Assembly (NCBI RefSeq): GCF_015461845.1
Contig: NZ_JACOPW010000001.1
Location: forward strand, 1,808,640-1,872,639
DNA: 64,000 nt
Origin: Pseudomonas mucoides
GTDB lineage: Bacteria; Pseudomonadota; Gammaproteobacteria; Pseudomonadales; Pseudomonadaceae
Direction of reading: 5' to 3'
The notes under the pieces were generated by a model that saw only the letters and a program-made list of their open reading frames with translations, made no database searches and was not told the origin of the DNA. The position numbers and the translations under genes were made by a program. This document shows positions 9,090 through 17,720 of the stretch, piece after piece; the stretch's first letter is position 1, and every line of letters starts with the position of its first letter.

Positions 9090-9806
9090 ATGACGATGTT
9101 TTCCAATGTCACCCGTCATCTGTTCCATTCGGGCATCGGCGCATTCGCCCTGCTGCTGACTGCAAACGCCCAGGCCGACGGCATGGTGCCGAACACTTCG
9201 GTGGTCATCATCAACGAGGCCGACGGCGAAGCGTCCGTGTCCGTGACCAACACCGATGCCAACCTGGCGTTGATGCACGTCACCCTCGAAGACATTGCCG
9301 AAGACAGTGAGTCGCTGGTGTTCGTGACACCACCACTGGCGCGCATCGAAGCGGGTAAAACGCAATTGGTGCGGTTCATTCTGCAATCGGATAAACCCCT
9401 GCTCACTCAGCGTTTGAAGCGCGTGATCTTCGAAGGTATCCCACAAGGCAAAGCCGCCGCCGAGGCGGGGCAGGCACGGGTGGGCGTGACAGTGCGCCAG
9501 AACTTGCCGGTGATCCTGCACCCCAAAGGACTGGCCCCCAATCGCACGCCATGGACCGACCTTCAATGGTCGCTGAAGGACGGTCAACTGACCGTTCGCA
9601 ACGACACGCCTTATGTGGTGCGTCTGGGCCAGGAAGTGCAGTTGTTGCCGGCGGCGGGCAACGCGATGCTGCCAAAAACCTACGTGCTGCCCGGTGAACA
9701 CATCAGCATCAAGGTCGCCGAGGGCGCCGCCACACAGGTGCGTTTTCAACCGGCGACGGTCTACGGCTTTGCAGTACCGCATTACGAGGCGCCCATCCAG
9801 TCCTGA
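9090..9806 (+). CDS. PapD-like periplasmic fimbrial chaperone
   Basis: 238 aa with a signal peptide (ALLLTANAQA). The two-domain immunoglobulin-like chaperone fold is supported by the N-terminal strand TSVVIINEADGEASVSVTN and the segment VTPPLARIEAGKTQLVRF, which occupies the place of the G1 strand/basic cleft region in PapD. FEGIPQ and VRQNLPVILHP follow. The chaperone binds unfolded subunits by donor-strand complementation and delivers them to the usher. It lies directly upstream of the usher gene, the usual order. Its partners are probably the DUF1120 proteins around it. Confidence 0.87.
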   Translation: MTMFSNVTRHLFHSGIGAFALLLTANAQADGMVPNTSVVIINEADGEASVSVTNTDANLALMHVTLEDIAEDSESLVFVTPPLARIEAGKTQLVRFILQSDKPLLTQRLKRVIFEGIPQGKAAAEAGQARVGVTVRQNLPVILHPKGLAPNRTPWTDLQWSLKDGQLTVRNDTPYVVRLGQEVQLLPAAGNAMLPKTYVLPGEHISIKVAEGAATQVRFQPATVYGFAVPHYEAPIQS

Positions 9807-9926
9807 ACCCCCTGACGGCGTCATCAAGGAACGTTGAGCGCCAATGTTTCAGGGCGACGGCCACTTGGCCGTTGCCACAGGCGCGTCTGTAACCGCACGC
9901 ACGCCGCGATAACCCAAGTGATCCTG

Positions 9927-12392
9927 ATGAACACAGTATCGAATTACCGTGATGGCGAAGCCGTGCCCGTTATTCGGGACGGCGCTCGCCCTCATCCATG
10001 GCAGCGAACCACATTGGCCTTGCTGCTGAGCAACGCACTGATGATGCTCGCCGCCTACGGTGAAGTGTCGATGCCCGCGTCGTTCGACAAAGACACGTTA
10101 TTGCAGCGCGGCATCGATCCGGCGCTGGCGACGCTGCTGATGCAGGCGCCGCAGTTCACGGCCGGCCGCCACCCGGTCACGCTCATCGTCAACGGCCAGC
10201 GTCATGGCCGGGTCGATATCACGTTCGATCGCGAAGGTGCGTTGTGCTTCGATCGCGCACTGCTCGATGCAGCGAACCTGAAGGTGCCCGATCGTTTGCT
10301 GGACGATGGCCCATGCCACGATTTTCTGGGCAGCGCTTCGCAGACCGTCATCGAACCCGACCCCGCGGCCCTGGCCCTGTCGTTGATCGTGCCCACCGAT
10401 GCGATACGCCCCAGTGCCCGGGATTTTTCAGGCTATCAAACCGGTGGTGTCGCCGGTTTGATCAACTACGACGTCACCGGTTTGCACGGCCGTTCTGCCA
10501 ACAGCACCAGCCGCTACGCCTCGGCCAACACTGAACTCGGCTTCAATGCCGGTGACTGGATCGTGCGCAGCCGTCAGGTGCAGACCTGGCAGGACGATGT
10601 GTCCACAACGACTCATATTGCGGCCTACGCCCAGCGTACTTTCGCCAGCCAGGAAGCAGTGCTGCAGGCGGGTCAGATCAACCTCTACAACCCAGTGCTC
10701 GCCGGCGCGCAGATCACCGGCGTGCAAGTGCTGAATGAACAAGCACTGCAGGTCGAAGGGCAAAGCGCGGTCATTGAAGGGATCGCCAACAGTCAGGCCC
10801 AGGTCGAGGTCCGACAAAACGGTTCACTGATCCATTCCACGGTGGTACCCGCCGGCCCGTTCGCGCTCACCAATGTGCGGCGGCTCAACACGCGCTCCGA
10901 CGTGGAAGTCACGATCAAGGAGACCGATGGCAGCGAGCGCAGTTTTACCGTGCCGGCCGCGATGTTGGGGGTCGGCTTGCCTGCACCCGGTTATTCGCTG
11001 GGCGCCGGTCAGGTGCGCAATGTCGGTGACGCGCAGGGTGGCGATCCCTGGGTCATCAGCGGCGGCTGGAGCGGCGCGTTCACCCCGCAAGTGTCGCTCA
11101 GCGCCGGCCTGACCGGTGCCGCCGACTATCGCGCGGCGGGTGCCAGCGTCGGCCTGTCGCCCTCACGTGTCACCCAGGTGCAAGCCACGCTCGCTGGTGC
11201 GCAGGCCAGCGGCAGACAAGCCAGTCAAGGGCTTCAAGCTGACCTGAGCGTCTCGCATCGGCTAAACGAGCAATGGGCGCTCAATGCCGGCAGTTCTTAC
11301 CGAACCCTGGGTTACCGGGAACTGGAAGAGGCGGTGTTCGCCAACACGTCCGACAACAGCCAATCCCGTTACCGCGATCAGCAAAGCGCGGCCCTGTCAT
11401 GGTCGCATCCATGGCTCGGCGCCTTCAGCAGCGGCTTCAGCCGGTCCAGTTCGTTCGACGGTCAAAGCAGCAGCCGCGCGCTCGCGTCCTGGGGCACCAG
11501 CATCGCGGGTGTATCCGTCTCGGCGACCGCCGAATGGCAGCTCAGCGGTTCGAACGGCAACGATGACAGCGTCTACCTGAACCTCAGCATTCCGCTGGGC
11601 GAAAACCGCCGGGCACGCAGCTGGGTGCGCAGTTCCGCCGGCGAATACCGCAGCGGCGTGGGCTTGAGTGAACGGGTCAACGATCAACTGGGTTACCGGG
11701 TAGGCGTCGAACACGACACGCGCGATAAACAGGTGCAATCCACGGCCGGCGTTTCGCTGCTGCCGCGCTACACCCAGCTCGATCTCAATTACACCCGCGC
11801 AGATGCCGAGCGCTCCAGCTACCAGGCCAGCGCTCGCGGTGGCGCCGTGCTGCACGGTGGTGGCGTGACGCTGTCGCCGTACCCGGTGAGCGACACCTTT
11901 GCATTGCTGTCGGTCGGTGACATGGGTTCCATCAAAGTGTCGACGCCCAGCGGTCCGGTGTGGACCGACTGGCAAGGTCAGGCGGTGATCCCGCAAGTAA
12001 GGGCTTACGGCAAAAGCCCGGTGGAAGTCGACACCAAAACCCTGCCCCGCAACGCCGACATTAACAACGGCCTGGCGGTGATTTCGGCCGGTCGCGGCGC
12101 CGTCGACAACGTTGAATTCGGCATCACGATGACCCGTCGGGCCTTGCTCAAGGCCACTACCGCCAATGGCGCGCCCCTGCCGCGCGGTGCCTCCGTGAAC
12201 ACCGCGGATGGCGAATTCGTGACCTTGGTGCAGGACGGCGGCCTGGTGTTTTTGCCCAACGCTCTCGACCGCCGTGCGCTGTGGATCAGCGCGCCGGGGC
12301 TGGAGCGCTGCGAACTGCGCTTCGAACTGCCCACCGACGCCGACGCCAACGCGTACTACGAAACCGCCCCTGCCAAGTGCCAAGCACTCTGA
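9927..12392 (+). CDS. Outer-membrane fimbrial usher (beta-type)
   Basis: About 821 aa from the ATG at 9927, with a long N-terminal region containing a hydrophobic stretch TLALLLSNALMMLAAYG. An usher N-domain follows (HPVTLIVNGQRHGRVDITFD). The 24-strand barrel and plug region starts near DFSGYQTGGVAGLINYDVTG, and the C-terminal domains contain GQAVIPQVRAYGKSPVEVD. An upstream TTG (9834) would add 31 unlikely residues. It exports and assembles chaperone-bound subunits across the outer membrane. The final residues include a Cys pair (LERCEL, APAKCQAL). Length is slightly below FimD. The signal peptide is unusually long, so the exact start is uncertain. Confidence 0.87.
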   Translation: MNTVSNYRDGEAVPVIRDGARPHPWQRTTLALLLSNALMMLAAYGEVSMPASFDKDTLLQRGIDPALATLLMQAPQFTAGRHPVTLIVNGQRHGRVDITFDREGALCFDRALLDAANLKVPDRLLDDGPCHDFLGSASQTVIEPDPAALALSLIVPTDAIRPSARDFSGYQTGGVAGLINYDVTGLHGRSANSTSRYASANTELGFNAGDWIVRSRQVQTWQDDVSTTTHIAAYAQRTFASQEAVLQAGQINLYNPVLAGAQITGVQVLNEQALQVEGQSAVIEGIANSQAQVEVRQNGSLIHSTVVPAGPFALTNVRRLNTRSDVEVTIKETDGSERSFTVPAAMLGVGLPAPGYSLGAGQVRNVGDAQGGDPWVISGGWSGAFTPQVSLSAGLTGAADYRAAGASVGLSPSRVTQVQATLAGAQASGRQASQGLQADLSVSHRLNEQWALNAGSSYRTLGYRELEEAVFANTSDNSQSRYRDQQSAALSWSHPWLGAFSSGFSRSSSFDGQSSSRALASWGTSIAGVSVSATAEWQLSGSNGNDDSVYLNLSIPLGENRRARSWVRSSAGEYRSGVGLSERVNDQLGYRVGVEHDTRDKQVQSTAGVSLLPRYTQLDLNYTRADAERSSYQASARGGAVLHGGGVTLSPYPVSDTFALLSVGDMGSIKVSTPSGPVWTDWQGQAVIPQVRAYGKSPVEVDTKTLPRNADINNGLAVISAGRGAVDNVEFGITMTRRALLKATTANGAPLPRGASVNTADGEFVTLVQDGGLVFLPNALDRRALWISAPGLERCELRFELPTDADANAYYETAPAKCQAL

Positions 12393-12402
12393 GGATGACT
12401 TC

Positions 12403-13539
12403 ATGACCCTGTCTCGCTACCTGCTATTGACCCTCGCCCCCCTGGCACTGAGCGGATTCACGCCACTGGCCTCGGCGTCCACGGACGACTGCCAGTTCAA
12501 CCTGAGCCAGCCGGAGCTCGATTACGGGCTGATGAACCGGTCGATACGGCCTGATGCGGCATCCGAACGCAACCTTGGTGAACGCCAGCTCAGCCTGACC
12601 TTGAGCTGTGCGCAGCCCATCGACATGAGCCTGTTCTACCGGGCGATGGCCGCGACCGCCGGACGCTTTCACTTTGCTGAACGCGGCAGCTATCAGATGC
12701 GTATTCACGATGCCGTGCTCGATGGCCAATCGGTCGATATCGGGTTGATTGCCGGGGGCGGACAGCCGCCGGCAGAAACGGCGTCGAGCCTGATCTGGCG
12801 ACCGGAGCACGGGGTCGTCCCGGTGCAAGCCGGCGTGCCGGTGCAGGGGCGCAGTTTCTCGGCGCAGCTTGAGCTGACGGCCTGGGTTCAGGAGCAAGGC
12901 ATGCAGGTGCGTGACGCGGTGACCTGGGAAGCCTTTGGGGTATTCGACGCCGCTGGACTCACCCGTGAGGCGACCTTGCGCGCCCGATTCGCTCCGGCGG
13001 CCTGCGAACCGGTGCTGTCCAACGGCGGTGTGGTCGACTTTGGCACCCTGTCGAAAAAAGACCTGCACGCCGACAAGGACACACACCTGTCGCCCAAGTC
13101 GTTGACGCTGAGGGTCGGCTGCGACGCGCCGACGACCTTCGCCTTGATCATGCATGACAACCGCTCAGGCTCGGCAACGCTCGACAGCGAGATCGACTAC
13201 GGCCTGGGCAAAGACAGCCGCGGTAACAGGATTGGCCGTTTTTCACTGCGCGTAGACCCGGCCGACGCCCATGCCGACGGCTTCGCCCGCCTCTATCGAA
13301 CCGACTCCAGCATCGCCGGTACGGCCTGGAGCACCGGCAGCGCCAACCCGATCGCCATCGGTAAAAGCCGTTACCTGGCGTTCACCGACAACACCGGCAG
13401 CGGCGCTGGCCCGGTGCTGATCCAGAACCTCAGCAGCACGGTGACTGTCGATGCCGTCATCGCCCCCACCAACAGCCTCGACCTGAGCAGCGCCATCGAG
13501 CTCGATGGCGCGGGGACGATCGAGATTATTTACCTGTAA
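12403..13539 (+). CDS. Two-domain DUF1120 protein, candidate fimbrial tip adhesin
   Basis: 378 aa, with a signal peptide ending near LASAS. The C-terminal half (about residues 195-378) is a DUF1120 module: ACEPVLSNGGVVDFGTL, VGCDAPTTFAL, and IELDGAGTIEIIYL at the end. The N-terminal half (about 22-190) is a different domain opening DDCQFNLSQPELDYGLM with its own Cys pair. Two-domain subunits placed after the usher are typically tip adhesins: a receptor domain plus a pilin domain. That role is inference. The ATG at 12403 follows GAGGATGA and lies 11 bp after the usher stop. Confidence 0.8.
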   Translation: MTLSRYLLLTLAPLALSGFTPLASASTDDCQFNLSQPELDYGLMNRSIRPDAASERNLGERQLSLTLSCAQPIDMSLFYRAMAATAGRFHFAERGSYQMRIHDAVLDGQSVDIGLIAGGGQPPAETASSLIWRPEHGVVPVQAGVPVQGRSFSAQLELTAWVQEQGMQVRDAVTWEAFGVFDAAGLTREATLRARFAPAACEPVLSNGGVVDFGTLSKKDLHADKDTHLSPKSLTLRVGCDAPTTFALIMHDNRSGSATLDSEIDYGLGKDSRGNRIGRFSLRVDPADAHADGFARLYRTDSSIAGTAWSTGSANPIAIGKSRYLAFTDNTGSGAGPVLIQNLSSTVTVDAVIAPTNSLDLSSAIELDGAGTIEIIYL

Positions 13540-13621
13540 CACCCAACCCGATCCTGCTGGATCCGGGACGCACTCGAGCGGCTCGGGGCAGTCAGGACAC
13601 AACCCTAGAAGTGAGTAGACA

Positions 13622-14242
13622 ATGATCAAAAAGTACTTTGCAGCACTCTCCGCCACCGCACTGATTGGCGTTGCGCCTTATACAGTGGCGGCTTCGAGCA
13701 TTGACCTGACTGTCACAGGTCTCATCACGCCGAGAGCGTGCACACCTTCGTTGTCCGATGGAGGAATGGTCGACGTCGGCCAAGTGCAGGCAAAAGACCT
13801 CAACCTGACAAGTGACACGAGAGTAGGCAGTCATCCGATGCAGCTGATGGTCGCGTGTGACGCGTCAACTCCATTTGCACTTAACGGTATTGATAACAGA
13901 GCCGGAACATCATCGTCCAACCCGTATTTCGGATTGGGCCTGACCAGCAATAACGAAAAAATCGGTTATTTCACGCCAGCGATCCAAAGCGCGCTTGCGG
14001 ACGGACAACCTGTGCACTCGATCCGATCAACTGATAACGGTGCGAGTTGGACGCGCATCTATCAGATCCTGAAGGATAACCTCACATCGATAAGCGCTGT
14101 CGGCACTCTCACGCCAATCTCCGCGAAAGAGCTCACTATGGAACTGACGATCTACACCTTCATTGCCCGCGCCGATAGCCTCACCTTAACCGACGATGTC
14201 ACTATCGACGGTTCAGCAACATTTGAAATGAAGTACCTGTAA
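13622..14242 (+). CDS. DUF1120 fimbrial subunit-like protein (fourth)
   Basis: 206 aa with signal peptide MIKKYFAALSATALIG, cleavage near TVAAS. It carries GLITPRACTPSLSDGG, the second Cys in VACDASTPFAL, and the ending IDGSATFEMKYL. Closest in layout to the first DUF1120 gene. Its base composition is slightly less GC-rich than the neighbours. Part of the same fimbrial operon. Confidence 0.8.
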   Translation: MIKKYFAALSATALIGVAPYTVAASSIDLTVTGLITPRACTPSLSDGGMVDVGQVQAKDLNLTSDTRVGSHPMQLMVACDASTPFALNGIDNRAGTSSSNPYFGLGLTSNNEKIGYFTPAIQSALADGQPVHSIRSTDNGASWTRIYQILKDNLTSISAVGTLTPISAKELTMELTIYTFIARADSLTLTDDVTIDGSATFEMKYL

Positions 14243-14316
14243 GCCGTGCATCTTGCCCGAGGTCCTGCTTCGGGCAAGGACTGATTCCGCTCACCACACA
14301 CAGCGAAACCTGTCCC

Positions 14317-14967
14317 ATGAAAAAGACTCCACACGCGCTGACGATGGCGATCTTCGTCCTGATGTCGCCGCTCACCTTGGCCACCTCATCGACAGACCTG
14401 AGGGTCACAGGCCTCATCACCCCACTTGCCTGCACCCCGATGCTGTCCAACAGCGGCCTCGTCGATTACGGAAAAATCTCCCGGCAAGACCTGAACGTCG
14501 ACAAGCGCACTCGACTGCGCGACCAGACACTCGACCTCAACATTCAGTGCAATGCGCTCACGCGTTTTGCTCTGCTGATGCGCGACAACCGCGACGGCTC
14601 GGCCATCGTCAACAGCGAGATTTACTACGGCCTGAACCACGACCACAGCCACAATAAAATCGGCTTGTATTCGCTGAACTTCGATCCTGCCAGCACGGTG
14701 GTGGACGACCTGACGCAGGTCTATCGAACCGACTCGACCACGGGGGGCAAAGCCTGGAGCCCGTCGAACAGCCAGCCCATCCCGATGGGCTCCCGAAGCT
14801 ATCTCGGCTTTACCGACAGCGCAGGCAGCAGCGCCGGCCCGATAGCCATCCGCAACCTGACCAGCCGGGTGACGGTCGAAACGGTCATCGCGCCCACCTC
14901 CGAACTGGACCTGAGTGCCGAAGTGCAACTCGACGGCTCGGCGACCCTGGACATTGTTTACCTGTAG
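14317..14967 (+). CDS. DUF1120 fimbrial subunit-like protein (fifth)
   Basis: 216 aa with a signal peptide (MKKTPHALTMAIFVLMSPLT). The mature protein has GLITPLACTPMLSNSG, IQCNALTRFALLMRDN and the ending LDGSATLDIVYL. Its middle (YRTDSTTGGKAWSPSNSQPI and the following TDSAGSSAGP) closely resembles the C-terminal half of the two-domain tip candidate at 12403. This suggests the two share a recent common module. Last gene of the fimbrial operon; it ends two bases before the convergent MFS gene, leaving no room for a conventional terminator. Confidence 0.8.
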   Translation: MKKTPHALTMAIFVLMSPLTLATSSTDLRVTGLITPLACTPMLSNSGLVDYGKISRQDLNVDKRTRLRDQTLDLNIQCNALTRFALLMRDNRDGSAIVNSEIYYGLNHDHSHNKIGLYSLNFDPASTVVDDLTQVYRTDSTTGGKAWSPSNSQPIPMGSRSYLGFTDSAGSSAGPIAIRNLTSRVTVETVIAPTSELDLSAEVQLDGSATLDIVYL

Positions 14968-14968
14968 T

Positions 14969-16255
14969 TCAGACCTTTTCGCTGACGACCTGAACGTACA
15001 GCGAACGTCCGGCGCCGAGGCCGGCAACGATTGCACCGAGGCCAATGACACCGAAAATCCAGCCCAGCGCCGTCCAGCCGCCGGTCCAGTCATGCACGAT
15101 GCCGACCGCGAACGGCCCCATCGAGGCCAGGGTGTAGCCGAACCCTTGGGCCATGCTCGACAGGTTGGCCGCGACATGCGAGTCCCGCGAGCGCAGTACG
15201 ATCAGGGTTAACGCCAGGCTGAAGGTAGCGCCCTGCCCCAGACCGAGCAGAATCGCCCAGCCCCACAGACCTTCGATCGGTGCGTAGAGACAGCCGAACA
15301 GACCTCCGAGGGTCATCAGCATCACCACCACAATGGCCAGTCGCTGATCCTTGCCGCGTGTCGCCAGCCAAGGCGCCGCGAGAGAACTGGCCAACTGGAC
15401 GATCACTGATCCTGACAGCACCAGACCGGCCTGGACCGGTGTCAGCCCGCGACCGATCAGGATCGACGGCAACCAGCCGAATACGATGTACGCCAGGGAC
15501 GATTGCAGGCCCATGTACAACGTCACTTGCCAGGCCAGCGGATCGCGCAGCAGTCCGCGAACACGGTAGGCGACGTTGTGTGCGCCCTGTTTGTGCCCAC
15601 CCACTTGCGGCAGCCAGAAAATCGCCGCGACCAGCGCCGGCAGCACCCAGAAGCCCAGGCCCATGGCCCAGCTCTGGTCGAAATGCTCACTCAACGGCAC
15701 CGTGGCGCCGGCGGCCATTGCGGCGCCCAGGCACAACGCCATAGTGTAGACACCGGTCATGGTGCCGGCCTGTTTCGGGAAGTCGCGTTTGACGATGCCT
15801 GGCAACAACACACCGATCACACCGATGCTCGCACCGGCCAGCACGCTACCGGCAAACAAGCCAATCTCGCCAAATGAACTGCGCAAAATGATCCCGCCCG
15901 CCAGCGTCAGCAGAATCCCCAACACCACACGCTCGGCGCCAAAACGGCGCGCCAGCACCGGTGCCAGAGGGGCGAACAGGCCGAGGCAGAGCACCGGCAA
16001 TGTCGTCAACAAACCGGCCTGGGCCGCCGACAATCCGAGGGTCTTCGAGACCTCGCCAAGCATCGGCGCCATGCTCGACAGCGCCGGACGCAGGTTCAAC
16101 GCCACCAGGATCAAGCCCAGTAACAACAGCCATGGCCGGCGCAGGATCGGGTGACGTTGCTGGACTTGCTCATCATCCGCTTCAGCGTCGATCAGCAACT
16201 CTTCGAGCTCCGCCGTGCGCTTGGGTTGCGTGAAATTACTATCGCTGCTGGACAT
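14969..16255 (-). CDS. MFS transporter, CynX/NimT family
   Basis: About 428 aa with twelve predicted membrane segments. The first follows a charged N-terminus rich in Glu/Asp. The N-domain carries LILVALNLRPALSSMAPML, typical of the CynX/NimT (cyanate or 2-nitroimidazole transporter) family; the cytoplasmic loop has ARRFGAERVV. ATG at 16255 is preferred because GAGAACTCC precedes it. An ATG at 16279 would overlap the regulator stop by 11 nt. It probably forms an operon with the FCD-type regulator upstream, which likely responds to the transported compound. The substrate is unknown. Confidence 0.85.
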   Translation of the reverse strand: MSSSDSNFTQPKRTAELEELLIDAEADDEQVQQRHPILRRPWLLLLGLILVALNLRPALSSMAPMLGEVSKTLGLSAAQAGLLTTLPVLCLGLFAPLAPVLARRFGAERVVLGILLTLAGGIILRSSFGEIGLFAGSVLAGASIGVIGVLLPGIVKRDFPKQAGTMTGVYTMALCLGAAMAAGATVPLSEHFDQSWAMGLGFWVLPALVAAIFWLPQVGGHKQGAHNVAYRVRGLLRDPLAWQVTLYMGLQSSLAYIVFGWLPSILIGRGLTPVQAGLVLSGSVIVQLASSLAAPWLATRGKDQRLAIVVVMLMTLGGLFGCLYAPIEGLWGWAILLGLGQGATFSLALTLIVLRSRDSHVAANLSSMAQGFGYTLASMGPFAVGIVHDWTGGWTALGWIFGVIGLGAIVAGLGAGRSLYVQVVSEKV

Positions 16256-16268
16256 GGAGTTCTCGGTT

Positions 16269-16928
16269 TCAAGGTTCATTGATCAACTGCCTCGACAGGG
16301 CTTTGGCCCGTTCCGGGTCACGTTGCTCGACGGCATCCAGCAGTTCGATGTGCAGGTCGAACACTTCCTGGCGTCGCGGGGTGATGTTCAAGGTCTGGCG
16401 CAATTGCGCGCCGATGACGCTCGAGAAATAGCGATACAACTCACTCAGTGTCGGGTTGTGCGCGGCATCGACCAGACGGCGGTGGAACACCAGATCGCAG
16501 GCGATGTAGCTGTCGAGATCGCCGTGGTAGTGGCTGCCGCTGACGCCGAGCGCTTCGCGCAACGCCACCAGGTCTTCGTCTGTCCGGCGCAGTGCCGCGA
16601 GGCCAATGGCTTCGACTTCAAGGATGTGCCGCGTCTCACGGGCCTGCTCATGGGAGCAGCGGGACAAGGCTTTCATGGTGTCCAGCGGATCGATGACGGC
16701 CCGCAGGTAGCTGCCGTCGCCCTGACGGATTTCGATCAAGCCGGAAAACGCCAACACGCGCATGGCTTCACGCACGGTATTGCGGCTGATGCCCAGCTCG
16801 GTAGCCAGTTCCGGCTCGGTGGGGAGACGTTGGCCGACGACCCAGACACCTTGCGTGATACGAAGGCGCAGCTGGTCCAGCGCTTGGTCGACCAAAGATC
16901 GCTTGGTCAATGGAGAAATGTCTGACAT
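16269..16928 (-). CDS. GntR-family transcriptional regulator, FadR/FCD subfamily
   Basis: 219 aa. The N-terminal winged helix has the GntR signature QRLPTEPELATELGISRNTVREAMRVL-like motif (about residues 33-60). The C-terminal FCD ligand domain shows the metal/ligand residues in EVEAIGLAALRR, DLVFHRRLVDAAHN and DLHIELLDA. ATG at 16928 follows AAAGGG at a good distance. It lies upstream of and overlapping or adjoining the MFS gene, so it is probably the local regulator. Inverted repeats just upstream are candidate autoregulatory operators. Confidence 0.9.
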   Translation of the reverse strand: MSDISPLTKRSLVDQALDQLRLRITQGVWVVGQRLPTEPELATELGISRNTVREAMRVLAFSGLIEIRQGDGSYLRAVIDPLDTMKALSRCSHEQARETRHILEVEAIGLAALRRTDEDLVALREALGVSGSHYHGDLDSYIACDLVFHRRLVDAAHNPTLSELYRYFSSVIGAQLRQTLNITPRRQEVFDLHIELLDAVEQRDPERAKALSRQLINEP

Positions 16929-16941
16929 GGAATTCGCCCTT

Positions 16942-16981
16942 TCATCCAATCATAGGATGAATTTTCTGACATGTTAGTCAG
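16942..16981. promoter_or_regulatory. Candidate operator(s) of the FCD regulator
   Basis: Two inverted repeats lie within 60 bp upstream of the regulator start. They are TCATCC-N7-GGATGA (16942-16960) and CTGAC-N6-GTCAG (16966-16981). FadR-type proteins bind short palindromes near their own promoters. Which, if either, is the site is not determined. Confidence 0.45.
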
Positions 16982-17048
16982 CTACCTGTAGGACGGCAAC
17001 CGCCTACGGTCAGAGAGAAGGAAATGGAGCGGGATTATCGATGAGTCA

Positions 17049-17071
17049 AAATTACCCTTTAAGGGTAATTT
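17049..17071. promoter_or_regulatory. Palindromic MqsA-type operator
   Basis: Perfect palindrome of 11-bp arms around one T, with core TTACCCTTTAAGGGTAA. It lies 25 bp upstream of the mqsR remnant. It resembles the AACCT/AGGTT-type palindrome bound by MqsA in E. coli, with CCC/GGG instead. That the downstream HTH protein binds it is inference. Confidence 0.6.
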
Positions 17072-17095
17072 CAGGGATAGGGTTCACAGCTTCTT

Positions 17096-17248
17096 ATGGA
17101 AAAGAACACACCCCACTACAACCTCACGGTGCTCAAGGGCGATGTCAGGCGGCTTGGGAAAAATGCATTTACCGCAACCGCGCGGAAAAACGGCCGGGAC
17201 CTGGGTTTAACCCTCGAGGAAATGCAGCCACTTCGAAGGTCGCGGTGA
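17096..17248 (+). pseudogene. Truncated mqsR-like toxin remnant
   Basis: A 50-codon frame beginning MEKNTPHYNLTVLKG and continuing to LGLTLEEMQPLRRSR. This matches the first half of MqsR-family mRNA interferases, which start MEK-TPH and are about 98 aa long. The second half, including the catalytic core with the family FYKSMT-like and DVYRP-like segments, is missing. A stop occurs five bases before the antitoxin start. An internal deletion running into the antitoxin 5' end is the simplest explanation. The fragment should be inactive as a toxin. Confidence 0.65.
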
Positions 17249-17252
17249 AACC

Positions 17253-17663
17253 ATGAGCGTGAAAGGAATGGAGCGCCGGATTGATGATTTGTCTGGATGG
17301 GAGTGCCAGGCATGCGGGGAAGTCATACTCGACCCCGGCTGCTCGGAGCGCTATTCGGATGCCGGCGACGAGTTAGTCCTCGCCGGCAGACAAATGATCG
17401 GCAGCGAGATGAAGCGCATCCGCCGCAAACTGCACCTGTCGCAAAAAGAAGCCGTTCTGCTTTTGTCCGGAGGCGGACATAACGCGTTTTCTCGTTACGA
17501 GCGCGGCGAACTGCTTCCACCTAAAGCATTGATGGTGCTGATGCGCTTGCTTGATCGCTATCCCCATTTGCTCACCGATGCGCGAAGTTTTGGCGAAGGC
17601 GCAGACTTGAGGGGATTCAAGGACATCGTTCACAAAGAACATGAAACGCTCACTGTGACCTGA
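17253..17663 (+). CDS. MqsA-family antitoxin-like HTH protein, N-terminally shortened
   Basis: 136 aa. The helix-turn-helix is well preserved (KRIRRKLHLSQKEAVLLLSGGG then NAFSRYERGELLPPKAL), as in MqsA/YgiT antitoxins. Only the second zinc-binding pair remains (WECQACGEVIL). The first CxxC, normally at the extreme N-terminus, is absent, so the zinc domain that binds MqsR is incomplete. A ~25-residue tail follows the usual MqsA end. Four bases separate it from the mqsR remnant. With the operator intact and the toxin gone, it may persist as a stand-alone regulator; this is inference. Start at ATG 17253; ATG 17268 is possible. Confidence 0.72.
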   Translation: MSVKGMERRIDDLSGWECQACGEVILDPGCSERYSDAGDELVLAGRQMIGSEMKRIRRKLHLSQKEAVLLLSGGGHNAFSRYERGELLPPKALMVLMRLLDRYPHLLTDARSFGEGADLRGFKDIVHKEHETLTVT

Positions 17664-17674
17664 ACAGCACACAC

Positions 17675-17705
17675 AAAAAACCCGGCACAGGGCCGGGTTT
17701 GTTTT
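17675..17705. terminator. Bidirectional terminator between mqsA-like gene and aapP
   Basis: A6 followed by the stem CCCGGC / GCCGGG with an ACAGG-like loop, then TTTGTTTT. It serves both converging transcripts. Confidence 0.85.
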
Positions 17706-17720
17706 ACCTGTCAGCCGACA

